Numbered from the stretch's first letter, positions 47,501-60,014 are shown. The stretch is 64,000 bases of DNA from Morinoia aosen (GCA_030386875.1 CM059579.1:17704484-17768483); one strand, 5' to 3'. Notes: generated from the letters alone by a model not told the origin. Made by a program: numbers and translations.

Positions 47501-48820
47501 TATTAAACGTTTCAAGGTTGGAATGGAATATAAAAAAGAATTACTCTTGTGAAATCGATTTTATTAAAAATTAATGAGTGAAAATGTAAAACGCATGTCC
47601 TTTTATTTGGGGACTCCTTCTCCAGTGACTAACAAAACCTTACAAACATACATACTATAAGAAGGATGTAAGTCCAAAACAGTGTTACCTTAATTGCCTT
47701 TATATATACAAGAAACAGTCAATTTCTGTTATCATCTCGAATACCGCACAACGTGAGAGCAGGAGAGAGCGTTTTAATTTTTTTTTACACTTGTGTGGAG
47801 AAAAATCCTGAACTCGATCGGTGCAGTTTTTTCACTCCGTAACTCCCCAATTCTGAACGCTGAAGAAGACATAAATGTAGTGAATACAAAGATTTCAGTA
47901 GATTTGTAGCACACCATATACTTCTGATCATCAAATGCTTCATAAGTAATCGAGGAAATCTCCCGGTTCAAAAGCACAATAAACGAGGGTTCAATGAACA
48001 CCAGTCCGCTGTAATGTTTTCGACACAAGTCGATCCTCTTGAAGCAACAGAGTAGAGCGTCGGAGCAAGAATAGCTTAGTGCTGTCCTTCGTAATTTGAA
48101 TTTACAGTTTCACGAAAGCACAAAAGTGATCGAACAGGTTTTCCCTCTGCCAGGAGCTCGCAACGATGCGCAGTCTGGTTAATGGAGCAATCATGTCAAC
48201 ACGTCTCGATGCAGGACCTTGCAGGAATTTTTAGCTCATGCAGATTATGCAGGAGGACCTTGACATCAGCGTGCCTTTTTGAGAATTATAATTGTCAGTT
48301 GCAGAAAAGATTTCCGGATTCTGAAGGACGTTGAAGAGAATGAAGGCTCAACAATGACGTGACTCGGTGCAGGAGCGCAGAAGATATAGCGGAGGGAGCC
48401 GAAGCTGGTCGAAAGAGTTCACGTTTTGTAAAGTTCTTAATAAATTTTGGTGGAATTTTAAGCTTCAGTAACAACAGGAGATATTATTGTGAATTTTAAT
48501 CCCTCAACGAAAGGAATAAATTGAATCTGAAATTCTGGAGGAAAGAAATACTGGAAAATTTAAAGTTTGTTCAAAGTGTTGTTTCATTTGAGACCAGCTG
48601 TAAACACGTTTTTGAATGAAAAATTACTCAAGAAATACTTTTCCTTCATCATGCGAACACTCAGATAAAACTGCGCCTAACTTAAAGCCAAAACACGTTT
48701 TTAAAAATGCAGCCATGACATTTTAGCCCCCGAAATCAAAGCAACCTCGAGTAGTTTGGTCATATTGGAGAAATTCGAAAACATGATGGCAACATCACAT
48801 AGCACACAAATCATTCACTC
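44600..48820. other. unassigned stretch with one short tandem repeat
   Basis: No recognised gene or transposon. An 84-residue frame at 47774-48028 (-) is the most protein-like but has no known domain. The 26-bp triplication at 47139-47222 is entered separately. Confidence 0.4.
47139..47222. repeat. 26-bp tandem repeat, 3 perfect units plus a partial
   Basis: Unit cacaaagtttacttcaacca plus gtggcg repeats three times with at most one difference, then breaks after 'cacaaag'. Near-identity points to recent slippage. Confidence 0.95.
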
Positions 48821-49040
48821 TTAACGCATTCGGTGCGATATGAGCCGCCGGTTTACGCGAGAAAATTTTCATAATGCTGCTGACCGACCAGTAGTCATGA
48901 AATTCATTTTTCAAATTCACCTAATCGAAATTGAATGCAGGCATGATACCGTTTACTATTTTCAAAATTGCTTACTACAACTGACTTTAAATTAAAGTGG
49001 AACTAAACATGAGTTTAGCCCATCGCGGTCAACGTGGTAA
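48821..49040 (+). repeat. Dispersed repeat family A, copy 2
   Basis: Begins TTAACGCATTCGGTGCGA and ends near 'catcgcggtcaacgtgg'. Aligns with 4201-4435 (same strand) and with the complement of 53797-54029. Shared blocks are 'gaaaattttcataatgct', 'attgcttactacaactgac' and 'tttagcccatcgc'. No coding capacity. Confidence 0.65.
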
Positions 49041-51710
49041 GGAAAGGTAAAACGAGGAACTGAGGCGTCGACTTGGGCTGTAATTAAAGCAAGGCTAAGT
49101 TAGTTAAGGCGTTGCCGTGCAGCTTCCTCGCAGCCTCTAATTAGAAAGCGAAGCTACATTAACGAGGAGTTAACTGTGAGTAACTGCACTTCATAACTCT
49201 CATGTGATCCCACTACAGCCGCACCAAATGAGTCAGTGTCCTTATTGCGTATGTGAACGTAAATACAAACTGTGCCGTGTGCTACCATCGCTCGCAGTGA
49301 GCCGAAAGAGAATTCGTTGTTTAAATCTCAATTAGTTAATGAATCTTGAAACTTCAGTCCGCCGGAAAAAATCTTTACAATAAATTGACAATGAACGATG
49401 ATTCTTTCTATGAAAATATTTGGTACGAATGCATATACGTCATTTATGAATGAGTAGGTTAGTATAGTTTCCTTTCTGGCATTCTGAATAGTGTTTGCAG
49501 CAAGGCTTGATGAAATATTAATAGCACACAGACCTCTTCATTCCTTCATATATTTTCAACAATTTGCGTAAGCTTTTTCAAACACCTTAATATTCATTTT
49601 CTAGGAATGCAGTGTCAGTAGATTAATTTTTTAGCCTCAGAAGTACCAGTGACCAAGCATCGACTTTGAGGTTTAATTTTCTAGGAAATAAAGTAACTTC
49701 TCCAGTTCAAATCAGTTCAACGCCCTCCAAGACCTAAAACGGAAGTGTGGTACAAGACTTGCAAAAGATGCGTGCATGCTGACTGTCTTGCTAACATTCA
49801 CTGTTGAATTTTAACGGTGCATATTCATTTCAAAGTTATAACACGCAACACAATTTCATCATTCCGTTGTCCTACTTGACTTTCATGAGAACGGGCTTAC
49901 GAGACAAAGTAACTGCTTCATAATTCTTGCTCTAACTTTACTTTGTAGAATTTTACAGCAAATACATTAGCCTTCCGAAACTTGCCATCGATGTTGCAGT
50001 GTTCACCCGACAGCTTCGCAAAAGTTTTAATAGAAATGAACGAAGAAGTTTAGCTCGGGAAACTTCATTTGGAATTTTCTGTTCTCTCAAAATCTCTGCA
50101 ATTAAACGAAGGAACGAAATAAAATCATAAAATAAGAATTCTTGAAATGTGTAATAAATTCTGAACATCATACGTCAAAAAACAGCTTCAGGAAGTAGCA
50201 TTCGAGAAAATGCCGATAAATATAAAGCTTTGCAATCGAGTTTAAAGTCTGGTCTTTTGCTCTCACAAATGTAAGAGATCTTTTTTGCATCGCTTTACAA
50301 TGCAAAGTAAATGCTTCCTTAAGAACTTCAGCTCTTACTTTGCAAAATTTTGACGTAAATACATACGTGTTCCTACGACTACCTCAGAGCAGAACTGAAC
50401 GTTCAACTTGCTACAAGTACTCTGATATCTTCATTTCAAAACGGAACTGAAAACTCAGTACAACTGCACTGAGTTTTCTCTTGAGGCTCGTACATCAAAA
50501 TCACCTGAGCCTCGAATGTTGTGCTCAATAAAAGCTAGAGTTTACCACAATTATTTCTTCGGTGTTATTTTAATTTCCATCCACGCCGTGTTTTTTCAGC
50601 TTCGCAATACGGCAGGTCTTGAGCTATACACGGACTAGAAAAAACCTTTTCCCTTTAGGAATTTCCGAATTTTTACGTATTTCCATTTCCAAACCCTAAA
50701 TTTACCTTTACAAACATGTACTATGAATCGTCAAAAACCTCAATCTGTCATATAACATAAGCAGAATATGATTATCAACATATTTTTTGTTTTGGCCATC
50801 CCCCACGTCCTAATATTCAGTTGATACAATACTGACAAAATTATTGATTGAAAGTGCTAGCATTTTTACTTTATCTAGTATACATTAATGATAAAAAATA
50901 TAAAACACAAAGTTTCAAAATCAAGTACTCGAATTAAATTTTGAAAATTCATTAAGATGGCTTTTCCATTTACTTAATTTGGAATTTTGGTACCGCATTA
51001 AGTAACAAAAGAAAATCCACCTCTAATCTTTGAATTATGTCAATTCTCACTCAACTCGTTTCAGCTACCATGCAAAACGCATCCAGAACTACGTCGGAAT
51101 TTTCTAATTTAATTTTGTGATACTACTTTACCATGAGTGATACGAGGCGTTATTTTGAAATGAACCTCACTTTTAAAACCCTATTATCCTTCGTAGCCAG
51201 AATAATATTTCAGTCCCGCCCTCGTGCAATTGCTACGGTCGTCGTATAACAAATTGCTAGCGGAATTGAGACCCAACGTTTTGAGTAATTGCTCTTCAAC
51301 AACTATATACATTGGAGCAATCAAATAAACTTAACTGGACAGGTCGAAGCAAAATTTCTCATGAGTAATTCCATCAGTCTATGCCAGCTGTCACCCGCAT
51401 GTCGCAAGCCCAGAAACAATCGGAATCTTTTTTTCTATGTCCTGGGAACGCTTTGAATTCCTGACAGATGGTTAGATGCGTTCCCGCGCTGTCCTGAATT
51501 GAGAACGGAAAGCTTTGTTCTGTTTCAATTCTGTAGCTGTCCGATATGAAGAATGCATTTCCGCGCCGTGTCCGCTGAAATATCCAAATGGCTCCACTGG
51601 CTTCGGGCTTGAGGAAACGCGCAGTCTGACTCTACTGCTGCATGTACTGCAGCACTCACCTCACTACGATCCCATAGCGTTACAGGAGCGAAATAAGTTG
51701 AAAATAACTT
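49041..51710. other. unassigned stretch
   Basis: AT-rich, no recognised gene. Short open frames (65-72 residues) at 49953-50171 (-), 51515-51712 (+) and 51525-51722 (-) have no known domain. Confidence 0.4.
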
Positions 51711-51714
51711 GAAT

Positions 51715-51798
51715 GGTAACATAGCTTCTGCAAACTGCTGATGTTGTAAATGCAGCTTATACTTCTAAGTTCATGATGAAAAATCAGTGATATTCGAA
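51715..51798 (+). repeat. Dispersed repeat family C, copy 1
   Basis: About 84 bp matching 54096-54179: 'gctgatgttgt', 'aatgcagctt' / 'aatccagctt', 'aagttcatga' and 'aaaatcagtgatattcga' occur in the same order and spacing. Nature unknown. Confidence 0.7.
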
Positions 51799-51799
51799 T

Positions 51800-53100
51800 A
51801 CTTGTAAATGTCTACTTACTTTGTTAGTGCCAAATAAATTATTTCCTTACGCGAGATCTTAATAACAGTTAATATGAAAGCAATGACAGCCAGTAACTTA
51901 CAAAATATGAAACTAAACATTTCTCAAACAGTGGCCTCATTCTTCGGAGTAATGAGTTACATGGTCGCAGGAAAGACAGAGTATGTCAATGGCCCCTTCT
52001 GCTAACTCAAGTCTTCACTCTTTAGAAATGATTCCTTGCTCATAATTTGAATTACCTGTAACATATTACTGCCCTGCCCGCTGTAGGCCGTTCTTGATGA
52101 AGTTTTCTGTGACTACACTTTGCAAAAATTAACCATAGAGAATGACAGACCTCGGAAGACCTATACGCGAAAAACAACCAATCCATTTTATGAATACAGT
52201 CTGAAGTTTAGACGATCAATCCTCTGTTATTACCGTACAGCTTACAGAGTAGGCAACTCATATTCTCTTCTTCAGAAAATACTTTTGCTGTGAGTTGGAA
52301 GAATTTAAACAGTAACAGTTTTAACTGCTCTCTGATGCAAGAAGTTCATTGGATAGTTCTGTGTTATAATTCTCTTTATTAGGAACGTTAACAGACTGTT
52401 GAAGATGACCTAACTTAATTGTAATTATCTTCATAGCACTTAGTTTTAATAGACAAAAAAGGGATTAAAAACATCGATAAAATATTCCTAAAAAACGGAC
52501 AGTTTATAATAATTTAATCGAAGAAATAAACTAACTAAAGTTCCAATTCCTGCTTTTTCATAATGAAGAATATTGAATAAAATCAATGTTTGATATCGTC
52601 ACTACTTGAAAAAACGCCTATCATCTAGAGAACGGAAAACTAAAGGACACCGCAGCGACGGATCTCATCTCTCAACGGGAGCTGCGTGCAGCGACCACAT
52701 GAGCGCGTAGGAGACACGTCATTTACTGAAGCTCATCCTTCATATCGGATCTGATGATTTGAAGAGAGCTTCCCTCGTAAGTCATTCCTCGCTTCATTTC
52801 AAGGGGCTCGTGTGCCGTCCATTACCTCACCGTCCCTCGGAGGCGATGCCTGTCAAAGATATCGCTGTCGTCAATCCCCTGTTCCAGCGAGGGCCCTGAA
52901 GCGCCGCGCTCGTCCTCATATCAGGGGCCAGGCGAGGGCGGTAAATGATGGAAGGTCGCTAGCGGGTTATGGCCAGATGATATCGTGCTGCCAAATATCG
53001 GAGCTGTTTGTCGAGCATCAATATTATCTATAGCAGAATTCGGGTGACATTGTAGGTTAACAATTTTAAAACTTGGATGAAATCACCAAAAAATATTCGT
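51800..53100. other. unassigned stretch with a GC-richer segment
   Basis: 52640-52990 is GC-richer and contains a 73-residue Arg-rich open frame (52812-53033 +) with no known domain. Otherwise AT-rich. Confidence 0.4.
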
Positions 53101-53128
53101 TTTAAGTAGAAAATGATGACTTTCTGTG

Positions 53129-53390
53129 TGAGACGAGGGTTCGTATCCCGGCGCTGGCGCGGAGATTTTCCCTGTTGGGTATAAAGGAAAAGCTCAAGCA
53201 CAATACCCCACTCAACCCAGGTGTCGGAAATGGGTAACGGCTTTACGGGGGAACCGTCATGGTGTCCTATATATAGGGATAGTTATAAGACATTTGAAAA
53301 ACCAATGCTCAAGATCATATGTATCAGGCTTGATTGGAAATAAAGCATCCCAAAGATGCCGATGTTTGTTTGTTTTGTTTGTTTGAATAA
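53129..53390 (+). mobile_element. tRNA-derived SINE, copy 2 (5'-truncated)
   Basis: Aligns with the - strand of 8694-8980 from just before the B box (gggttcgtatccc, about 53136-53150) to the 3' end. The A box and the first part of the tRNA head are missing. Shared body includes 'aggtgtcggaaatgggta', 'ggtgtcctatatatag' and 'atcatatgtatcaggcttga'. The tail is (TTTG)n, longer than in copy 1. 5' truncation is typical of retrotransposed copies. Confidence 0.88.
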
Positions 53391-53796
53391 AATTTAATAA
53401 TCAGGAAAACAATGAGCAAACATAGGTTAACATTGCATTTAAATTTTGGAGTATACCTTAGGAAAACAGGGTATAGCTCTTATAACTTATTTTGGCATAT
53501 CCAAAGCTTTAAAATATCTCATGAAATGCTCATTTCCGAAACTATCTTATAACGGGAATTATAATGAGATTCACTAACGATAATTAATTCACGTATCATC
53601 AATAAGGTGTTCGCGCTAAATTTTATTCAGATTTTGTAAAGGTCCAGATCTCTGAAGTTGCGGTTCGAACGACGAGAGAAACTCTGCAGCAGAACATTCT
53701 TAATTAGAATGACCCAAATAGAAAATATATAGGTACAGCAGATAGGGGATATGGATGGTTTGATGCTTTGCCGCTAACAGAGAGTCGAGACAGGAC

Positions 53797-54029
53797 TTTA
53801 ACATGTTAACTGCGATGGGTTAAATTGAAATTCATTGTTCAATTCAAATTAATTAATTTTAGAGATAAATTTGGAAAGTAACAATCATTAAAGAGGTGGT
53901 GACTTCATTTAGTTTTAATTAAGTATTTGTTACAATTGAGTTAATGACTGTAAACCAGTCAACCAGTCAGCAACATTGTGAAAATCCCTCAGTGACCATT
54001 TGTGGGTCTCTTCGCGGGAAATGTGTTAA
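53797..54029 (-). repeat. Dispersed repeat family A, copy 3
   Basis: The complement begins TTAACACATTTCCCGCGA and ends AACCCATCGCAGTTAAC...TTAA. Both ends are flanked by TTAA (53797-53800 region and 54026-54029), supporting a TTAA-targeting non-autonomous DNA element. It aligns with copies at 4201-4435 and 48821-49040. Confidence 0.65.
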
Positions 54030-54095
54030 GGATGAAGAGTAGTCACTCGTCCTCTCGACACAACAACCAACTATCGACGCGATGCCTGACCTACT

Positions 54096-54179
54096 TGGTA
54101 ACTTAGTTTCTGTAAAAAGCTGATGTTGTGAATCCAGCTTCAACTTTCAAGTTCATGAAGCAAAATCAGTGATATTCGA
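54096..54179 (+). repeat. Dispersed repeat family C, copy 2
   Basis: Second copy of the segment at 51715-51798, same strand, about 2.4 kb away. It lies about 70 bp from the end of family A copy 3. Confidence 0.7.
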
Positions 54180-54317
54180 CCCACGTGCTGCCAAATGGCC
54201 ATCCACTCAGACTCCAGCCCGGTACTTCCAGTGTAGCTCGAAGCGTGTGCTACTCATGTGACAGTCGTACACTGTGACCCACCACCACCAAACCAGTAAA
54301 CGGCGCATCAGCCTGCT

Positions 54318-54665
54318 ATGCCGCTTTTTCAGGAACGATGCATGTATAAGAAGCACGTTCTGCCTAGCAACTTCAGCCTACACTCTGCAGTCATCAAAAG
54401 TATTACAACCCAGGGACCTTTTCTCTCCACTGCACTAATTGTACGACCCTATTCGATTGTCATGTCCTCTTGCATAGAGCAAGAGAGAGAGAGCACCACC
54501 TCGAAGCAAACAGTATTTACGACTTTAAGGAGCAGGACCAACATCGTGGCAGACCTCGCTTTCCGATCAACTACCAATTCGATTGTCGAGGCAAGCAATG
54601 CCTCTAGCGAACTTCCTCTAAGTCTTCAGGTGGGAATATGGAATCTCCCACTGGCATTCGACTAG
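54318..54665 (+). other. 115-residue open frame of unknown status
   Basis: A balanced-composition frame, Ser/Thr-rich with a C-terminal 'LQVGIWNLPLAFD', in the compositionally less AT-rich stretch 54180-54830. An AG-GTGGGAA context near 54630 could be a splice donor. No family is recognised. It borders the perfect 157-bp duplication that follows. Confidence 0.18.
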
Positions 54666-54848
54666 AGGAGCACCCTCAGCTTGGATCTTCACAAGACAGA
54701 TGTCTCAGTGAGAAGCTTCTCGCCGGAACCGGGTGTGTGGACGGTGCTAAAGGAGCAAGTAACAGCTATGTCACCGAAAAACAATGTTTCTTTAACTAGA
54801 CTGATAGACTGAGAATGAGAAGGTACTTCGAGCCACGGTTAGCTGTCA

Positions 54849-55164
54849 GGTTCCAGACCCGCACCACAACCACGATGCCGGATCAGACTCAATACAACTC
54901 TGGGATCGCAGAGTAGACCAAGCCGAACCAAGAGTTTCCTAGTCGCAGACAGAAAGTCTACGGATAATATGGTAGACTTATCTCCTGACAAGCTATTAGG
55001 GTTGAGGTTCCAGACCCGCACCACAACCACGATGCCGGATCAGACTCAATACAACTCTGGGATCGCAGAGTAGACCAAGCCGAACCAAGAGTTTCCTAGT
55101 CGCAGACAGAAAGTCTACGGATAATATGGTAGACTTATCTCCTGACAAGCTATTAGGGTTGAGG
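54849..55164. repeat. perfect 157-bp tandem duplication
   Basis: The segment starting ttccagacccgcaccacaac at 54851 recurs at 55008 with no difference that I can see over its 157 bp, ending each time with 'ttagggttgagg'. Identity implies a very recent duplication or an assembly artefact. Confidence 0.95.
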
Positions 55165-55169
55165 ACGCT

Positions 55170-57530
55170 AAGAAGCTAACGGACTGCACACCATAGCAAG
55201 AAGATAAGAAACTCGCCCATCTGGTCAAATAAATACTTTCCTTTTCCATATATAGAAAGGTACGGATTGTGAACTAAGATCAAATTTATCAAACGAATTA
55301 AATTGCCTGTGTACCAATTAGGCAAGCTAGTGAATGCTCGTAGAACTAGAGCAAACAACTTACGGACCAGTCAGGAGCGATTCCAAACGAGCACAGCTAC
55401 GCGCAAACATGAACATCACAAACTGGCCCCGCAAGTATAAAACTACGGGTATAAAAAGTATAAAAGTATACAAAGGTATACTTTTGGAAATATAAAATTA
55501 CACAAAATGCATTACTTTATTCACGTAACCTATGTTTTAATGAACAGGCTGTCATCCGATCACATTCAGCCTGGGTGAACTTACAAAGGGTCTTACACTT
55601 ACGGCATGAAGTACCATCACCGTCTCCTGGCGCAAGGCGTCGGTGGGTAACTAACCCACCGTCGCTGCGGGTCGCTCGTCAGATGCCCAGCGTGGTCGGA
55701 CGGCGAGATTTCCTTGAGATATTTATTTGTGTCCCATGTTTTTTTTTGCCAGAGAAAAATTTCTTTCAAGCATCGACCTGCCTAACAATACCTAAGAACT
55801 TACGATTTTGAATCTGGACCTCGCATTTCTTTATTCATTACACATTTGTTGATTGAATCTCACTGTTTCACTATTCAAGGCACCTTTTGTTAAGTTTATT
55901 TCGAATTGGTTTTTCCACACTGGTCTTCAATGGATACTCTGTTGCAAATACATAGTTACTTTGTTATTGGATCAAAAGTTAAATAATTTACAGTTTTAGT
56001 TACAAATAGAATATCAACTCTTAAAAACATGCATGTATTCTCACGAAACGGAAGCTTTCTTTTGCTAAAATGAGCGTTCCGCATTCAGCGAAAATTGTTT
56101 TCGCTTAGTGAGTCTGTTACTCTTTTCCTGTACACTGCAAGTCGTAAGAATCACTGCTAAGGGGTCAAGTCGTAGGGGGTCAAAAAACTGTAGTTGTATC
56201 GGTGAGAGTCACCGGTCACTTGTGCTAATACTGGTAAACCGTTCTTGGACTCATCCCATGTACTTGGCTGCTACGCTGGTGTTCCTGCCTGATTGTTGTG
56301 TGACAGCAAAAAACTTGGACGTAGCTATCTAAAAATATTCCGCAATCTATTTAATTTTATTCTTAAAATGCTCATCCGATACTTTATATACCTTACCTTA
56401 CGAGTACCCCCATGAAAATTGGCGATAATTTTTAATTGATTTTAAACGAGTTATGATAAACGAATGCCCACAAAAGAAGCGTTGTCTTGATCAGTGAAAA
56501 CTTTTAGAGATCAGCTTGTGTTCTACCAATAAGGAGCATGAGCACACATCATCTATGCTACTCATGAATGGAGAGACAAATTTTGAGGGGAAATCTTTGT
56601 GAGCCCTCAGTTCATGCATTCCTGTTTTATACTTATTATATTCCCTAGCATACCTTGTAATGTTTTTTGTAGCTGTATACTTCCCTTTGTCCGGTTCTAT
56701 GCAATTCCTCTAGATGGCTCTCTGCGAAAATCTCTTTTCCTCTCAGACGCAAGTTGGAGCGCTATTCTGCGCGGCCGCTTATGGAGGCGGCAAGCGTCCC
56801 AAACATCCCTGCAAATCCTTCCTCAATATCGTTAGCCATTTCGGGCGGCCATTACTGCAAGAAAGCAAGAAAGACCCGGATGTGACCTCAAGAACTCGAG
56901 GCCGCGCTCGCAGGGACTCGTCGCATCTCAATTGACCGGCGCGCTTTAATTAGAACTCTTTCTCTAGGATGAGACGGGCGCCGATTATTCAGGACTAAAG
57001 CGAATGCTGCCTGCCAGTTTTAGGGCTGCCAGCTGCACGAGCTGATCATAAAAACGGAAGTTATCCTTTGGGCATCAATAGTAAAAAGCTGCGTAGATCC
57101 TGAAAAGATGTTTCCTGTTCAATCGTTTAAAAAAATAAAGCAGTTTTTACCCAACTTTTCAATCAACGTAGAGGTAAATTTCAGGTGTGGCAGGCTGCGT
57201 TCATTCCTGCAGCCTCTAAATCGACGTTGGAATAACGTTTTATTCCAAACCCTACCATCTGACCTCCAACTTTCACACCACATGAACGCTCAACGTGGTT
57301 CCGCGCATTGAACAAAACTGCATCACTAGGAAACTGAGGCAACAGTGTAAGCGTTCTTCGTTCTTAGATTTCTCAGAGAGCGCATCGCATCCTCCACAAG
57401 TCGGAGCCGCGCGGCCGTTCTGGCCTCCAACGGCCGCCCTTTAGACCGTTCAAACGTAACGTCTTTACGACGCCCTCTTGTGTCGTGTAGTGCTCGGTCC
57501 GTGTGTGAGGTGTTGGGCTGGCTTTGCAGC
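55170..57530. other. unassigned stretch
   Basis: Contains an 8-bp-arm hairpin at 55641-55661 and two GC-richer patches (55600-55710 and 56740-57000). Open frames of 60-78 residues show no known domain. 56108-56332 (+) is Cys/Ser-rich. Confidence 0.4.
55641..55661. other. perfect hairpin cggtgggt-aacta-acccaccg
   Basis: Arms of 8 bp (55641-55648 and 55654-55661) with a 5-base loop inside a GC-richer patch. No poly-T run follows, so there is no reason to call it a terminator. Confidence 0.5.
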
Positions 57531-57540
57531 ATCTGCAGTC

Positions 57541-58090
57541 CTGCACGTTGCATGTTGGCTGCTGGCAGCACGTGCACGCTGCATGTTGACTGCTGGCAGC
57601 ACCTCCACGCTGTATGTTGGCTGCTGGCAGCACCTGCACGCTGCATGTTGACTGCTGGCAGCACCTGCACGTTGCATGTTAACTGCTGGCAGCACCTGCG
57701 CGCTGCATGTTGACTGCTGGCAGCACCTGCACGCTGCATGTTGACTGCTGGCAGCACCTGCACGCTGCATGTTGACTGCTGGCAGCACCTGCACGCTGTG
57801 TGTTGACTGCTGGCAGCACCTGCACGCTGCATGTTGACTGCTAGCAGCACCTGCACGCTGCATGTTGACTGCTGGCAGCACCTGCACGCTGCATGTTGAC
57901 TGCTGGCGGCACCTGCACGCTGTGTGTTGACTGCTGGCAGCACCTGCACGCTGCATGTTGACTGCTGGCAGCACCTGCACGCTGCATGTTGACTGCTGGC
58001 AGCACCTGCACGCTGCATGTTGACTGCTGGCAGCACCTGCACGCTGCATGTTGACTGCTAGCAGCACCTGCACGCTGCATGTCGACTGCA
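57541..58090. repeat. 31-bp minisatellite, about 18 units, open in three frames
   Basis: Unit of 31 bp built from ctgctggcagcacctgcacg and ctgcatgttga, strongly conserved, with occasional tgtgtg, ctagc and ggcggc variants. The unit contains no stop in any - strand frame, and 31 is not a multiple of 3. The - strand is therefore open in all three frames (57326-58042, 57465-58106, 57841-58122), each encoding the same cyclic 31-residue repeat including 'QVLPAVNMQRAGAASSQHAA' and 'CRCCQQSTCSV'. Two internal stems (tgctggcagca; gcagc...gctgc) give hairpin potential. Nothing flanking suggests translation. Confidence 0.97.
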
Positions 58091-58908
58091 GAACAGCATC
58101 CAACATTCATATCAATGACCATGTTCTGTTTTCATTGATCAATAGATATATAATAATTTGTTTATTTTTAGCCGCTATATATTAGCGCTTAAATAGTCAG
58201 TAATCAATGAGAGTTTATTCATTTTCTAATTTCATATTCTCAAAGGAGAAAGAGTTTTCACTCATAATGCTAAAATTGAATATTCTCGAAATTTATCTTG
58301 CTGATCATAAATTTCATTCAGTTTCACCAGGATTAAAAGTTTTTATGTCGCTTCTCAGAAAATTTCATTTCACGAAGCAAAAGAAACATGTCTCACATTA
58401 TCGAGAAATGCTTTCATCGGAAATATCGAATATTTCTTCAAATTAATTTTGTCTCTTCTTCTTACAATGATCGGAAATCAGAAGTCATATTTCTGTCCTG
58501 GCTGATTAGTTTTATTTTGTGAGTGCGCTCCTTTAGCTTTGCTTTAAGCCACGCACGGGAGAAAATTATATCTGAAAATAATTCTTTGAAAAAAAAATTG
58601 TGCGCTAATTAATCAGTTTTTCAAGTTCTTCATCATTCTCAAGTGCGAATAAAATTTTTCTATTAGATTATCTGATCAAAACAGAGGAATTCAACATATG
58701 TCAGAAACTAACATTGAATGCCTCTAACATTGAATGCCTCAGTGCTGGAAGGTTCCTTTAGTTCGAACATATACGAGGAGCGTACACCGTAACTACAAAA
58801 CGCATACTTTAAATTAAATGGTGTAAGCTTTTGCACAACCATGTGCGTTGAAATGAAGATTACTGACAAATTATGAAAAAGTTGAAATTACGAAAAACAT
58901 TTGAGTAA

Positions 58909-59160
58909 TTATTTGCGTCCTTCCCCTTGAGATAATAAATTACTCGATCTTTTACCTATTAGAGGTAATGAACCTTTTTGAGCTTGGGCAATAAGATTTT
59001 TATATTTAACCTTGTTTTGAGAGTTAGGGTTGAATATACTGTGTGTTAACACATGCAGCCTCGAAGTCATGTTAGGGATATAACTTGGTGTCCATTTTCC
59101 GTAAGTTTCGTACAAAAATGTAGTAGTGTCGAGCGTGTTGACAGTAATTTCTCCGGACAC
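58909..59160 (-). other. 83-residue open frame with protein-like composition
   Basis: The - strand frame reads 'MSGEITVNTLDTTTFLYETY' at its start and continues with polar, balanced composition to 'LLSQGEGRK'. This is less biased than most frames in the window. No domain is recognised and no intron boundaries can be justified. It may be an exon remnant or chance. Confidence 0.2.
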
Positions 59161-59264
59161 ACGCCCATTCTCTTTTTTTACACGTTTGTTAGGGTGTAAT
59201 CATGGTTGATTATTGGAAGCATAAATTTGAAAGTAATATTTGATTACAAGAGTATCGTAGTAAC

Positions 59265-59320
59265 ATCTTTATACACTATAATAAGAGCCGCGTCCGTCCG
59301 TCCGTGTGTCACACCCCCCA
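59265..59320 (+). repeat. GTCC microsatellite with shared flank, copy 2
   Basis: 'ctataataagagccgcgtcc' runs into (GTCC)n and 'gtgtg'. Matches the arrangement at 13955-14000, same strand. Confidence 0.6.
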
Positions 59321-60014
59321 GCCGAAAGTGTGTGATGAGCGTATCTGTGATACCAGATTCATCAGCGCCGAAATTTTTGGTCTATTAATCCATCAGATTC
59401 GGAGTCAGCATGAATATCTCGTGTATTGTAAGAAATTGTAACATGCTTCATGTGATTTGTTGAATATTATTATACATTTTTGACGGGTAGTGTGCGCTCG
59501 GCCTCATCAACTCGAAAGAAATTGAAATTTTTATATTTCATTCCATTATTTCATTTCTCCTTCTTTCTTATCTTAAAGGGGGGACTAAGGATGTTGAAGG
59601 CCGCGACGTGAAGCTTCGATTAGCTCTCATAATGACACCAACTCACGACAGTGAATGAAGCCGAGTATACCAACTCCGAAAAATTTATTCTAAAAGAAAT
59701 TCTCAAATTTGATTGTGGTGCGAATTGTTCTTTAAGTGTGAGAAAATTATTTTCAGCTCAATTTTGATAGTATCTACTTCAATAATAATGAAATATATCA
59801 CTACAAATTGTTTTAGGTTCGCAGTTCGACTGTAGATATTAATAAATAAAATGTCATAAAATGAATTTTTTTAGTATCCTTTTAGCTCCATCATTGTCAA
59901 ACTATTCTCTTAAGAACATTGCGGTAAAAAAATTGAAGCTCTCAGAAAATATGTCATCGAAGCTAGACAACCTACAGTAAAATGCGAGATGTACTTAGCC
60001 AAGGCAATAAGGAA

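Larger units (their letters stand above)
58100..60005. other. unassigned stretch
   Basis: AT-rich. Includes a 17-bp doublet (aacattgaatgcctcta, 58711-58745), the open frame 58909-59160 and the GTCC element at 59272 (separate entries). Confidence 0.4.

Noticed and set aside
53660-53690. possible tRNA B box 'ggttcgaac'
   Set aside because: No A box or cloverleaf-compatible sequence upstream.
57326-58122. Cys-rich repeat proteins of 88-238 residues on the - strand
   Set aside because: All three frames of the same 31-bp minisatellite are open; this follows from the unit and does not by itself imply coding.
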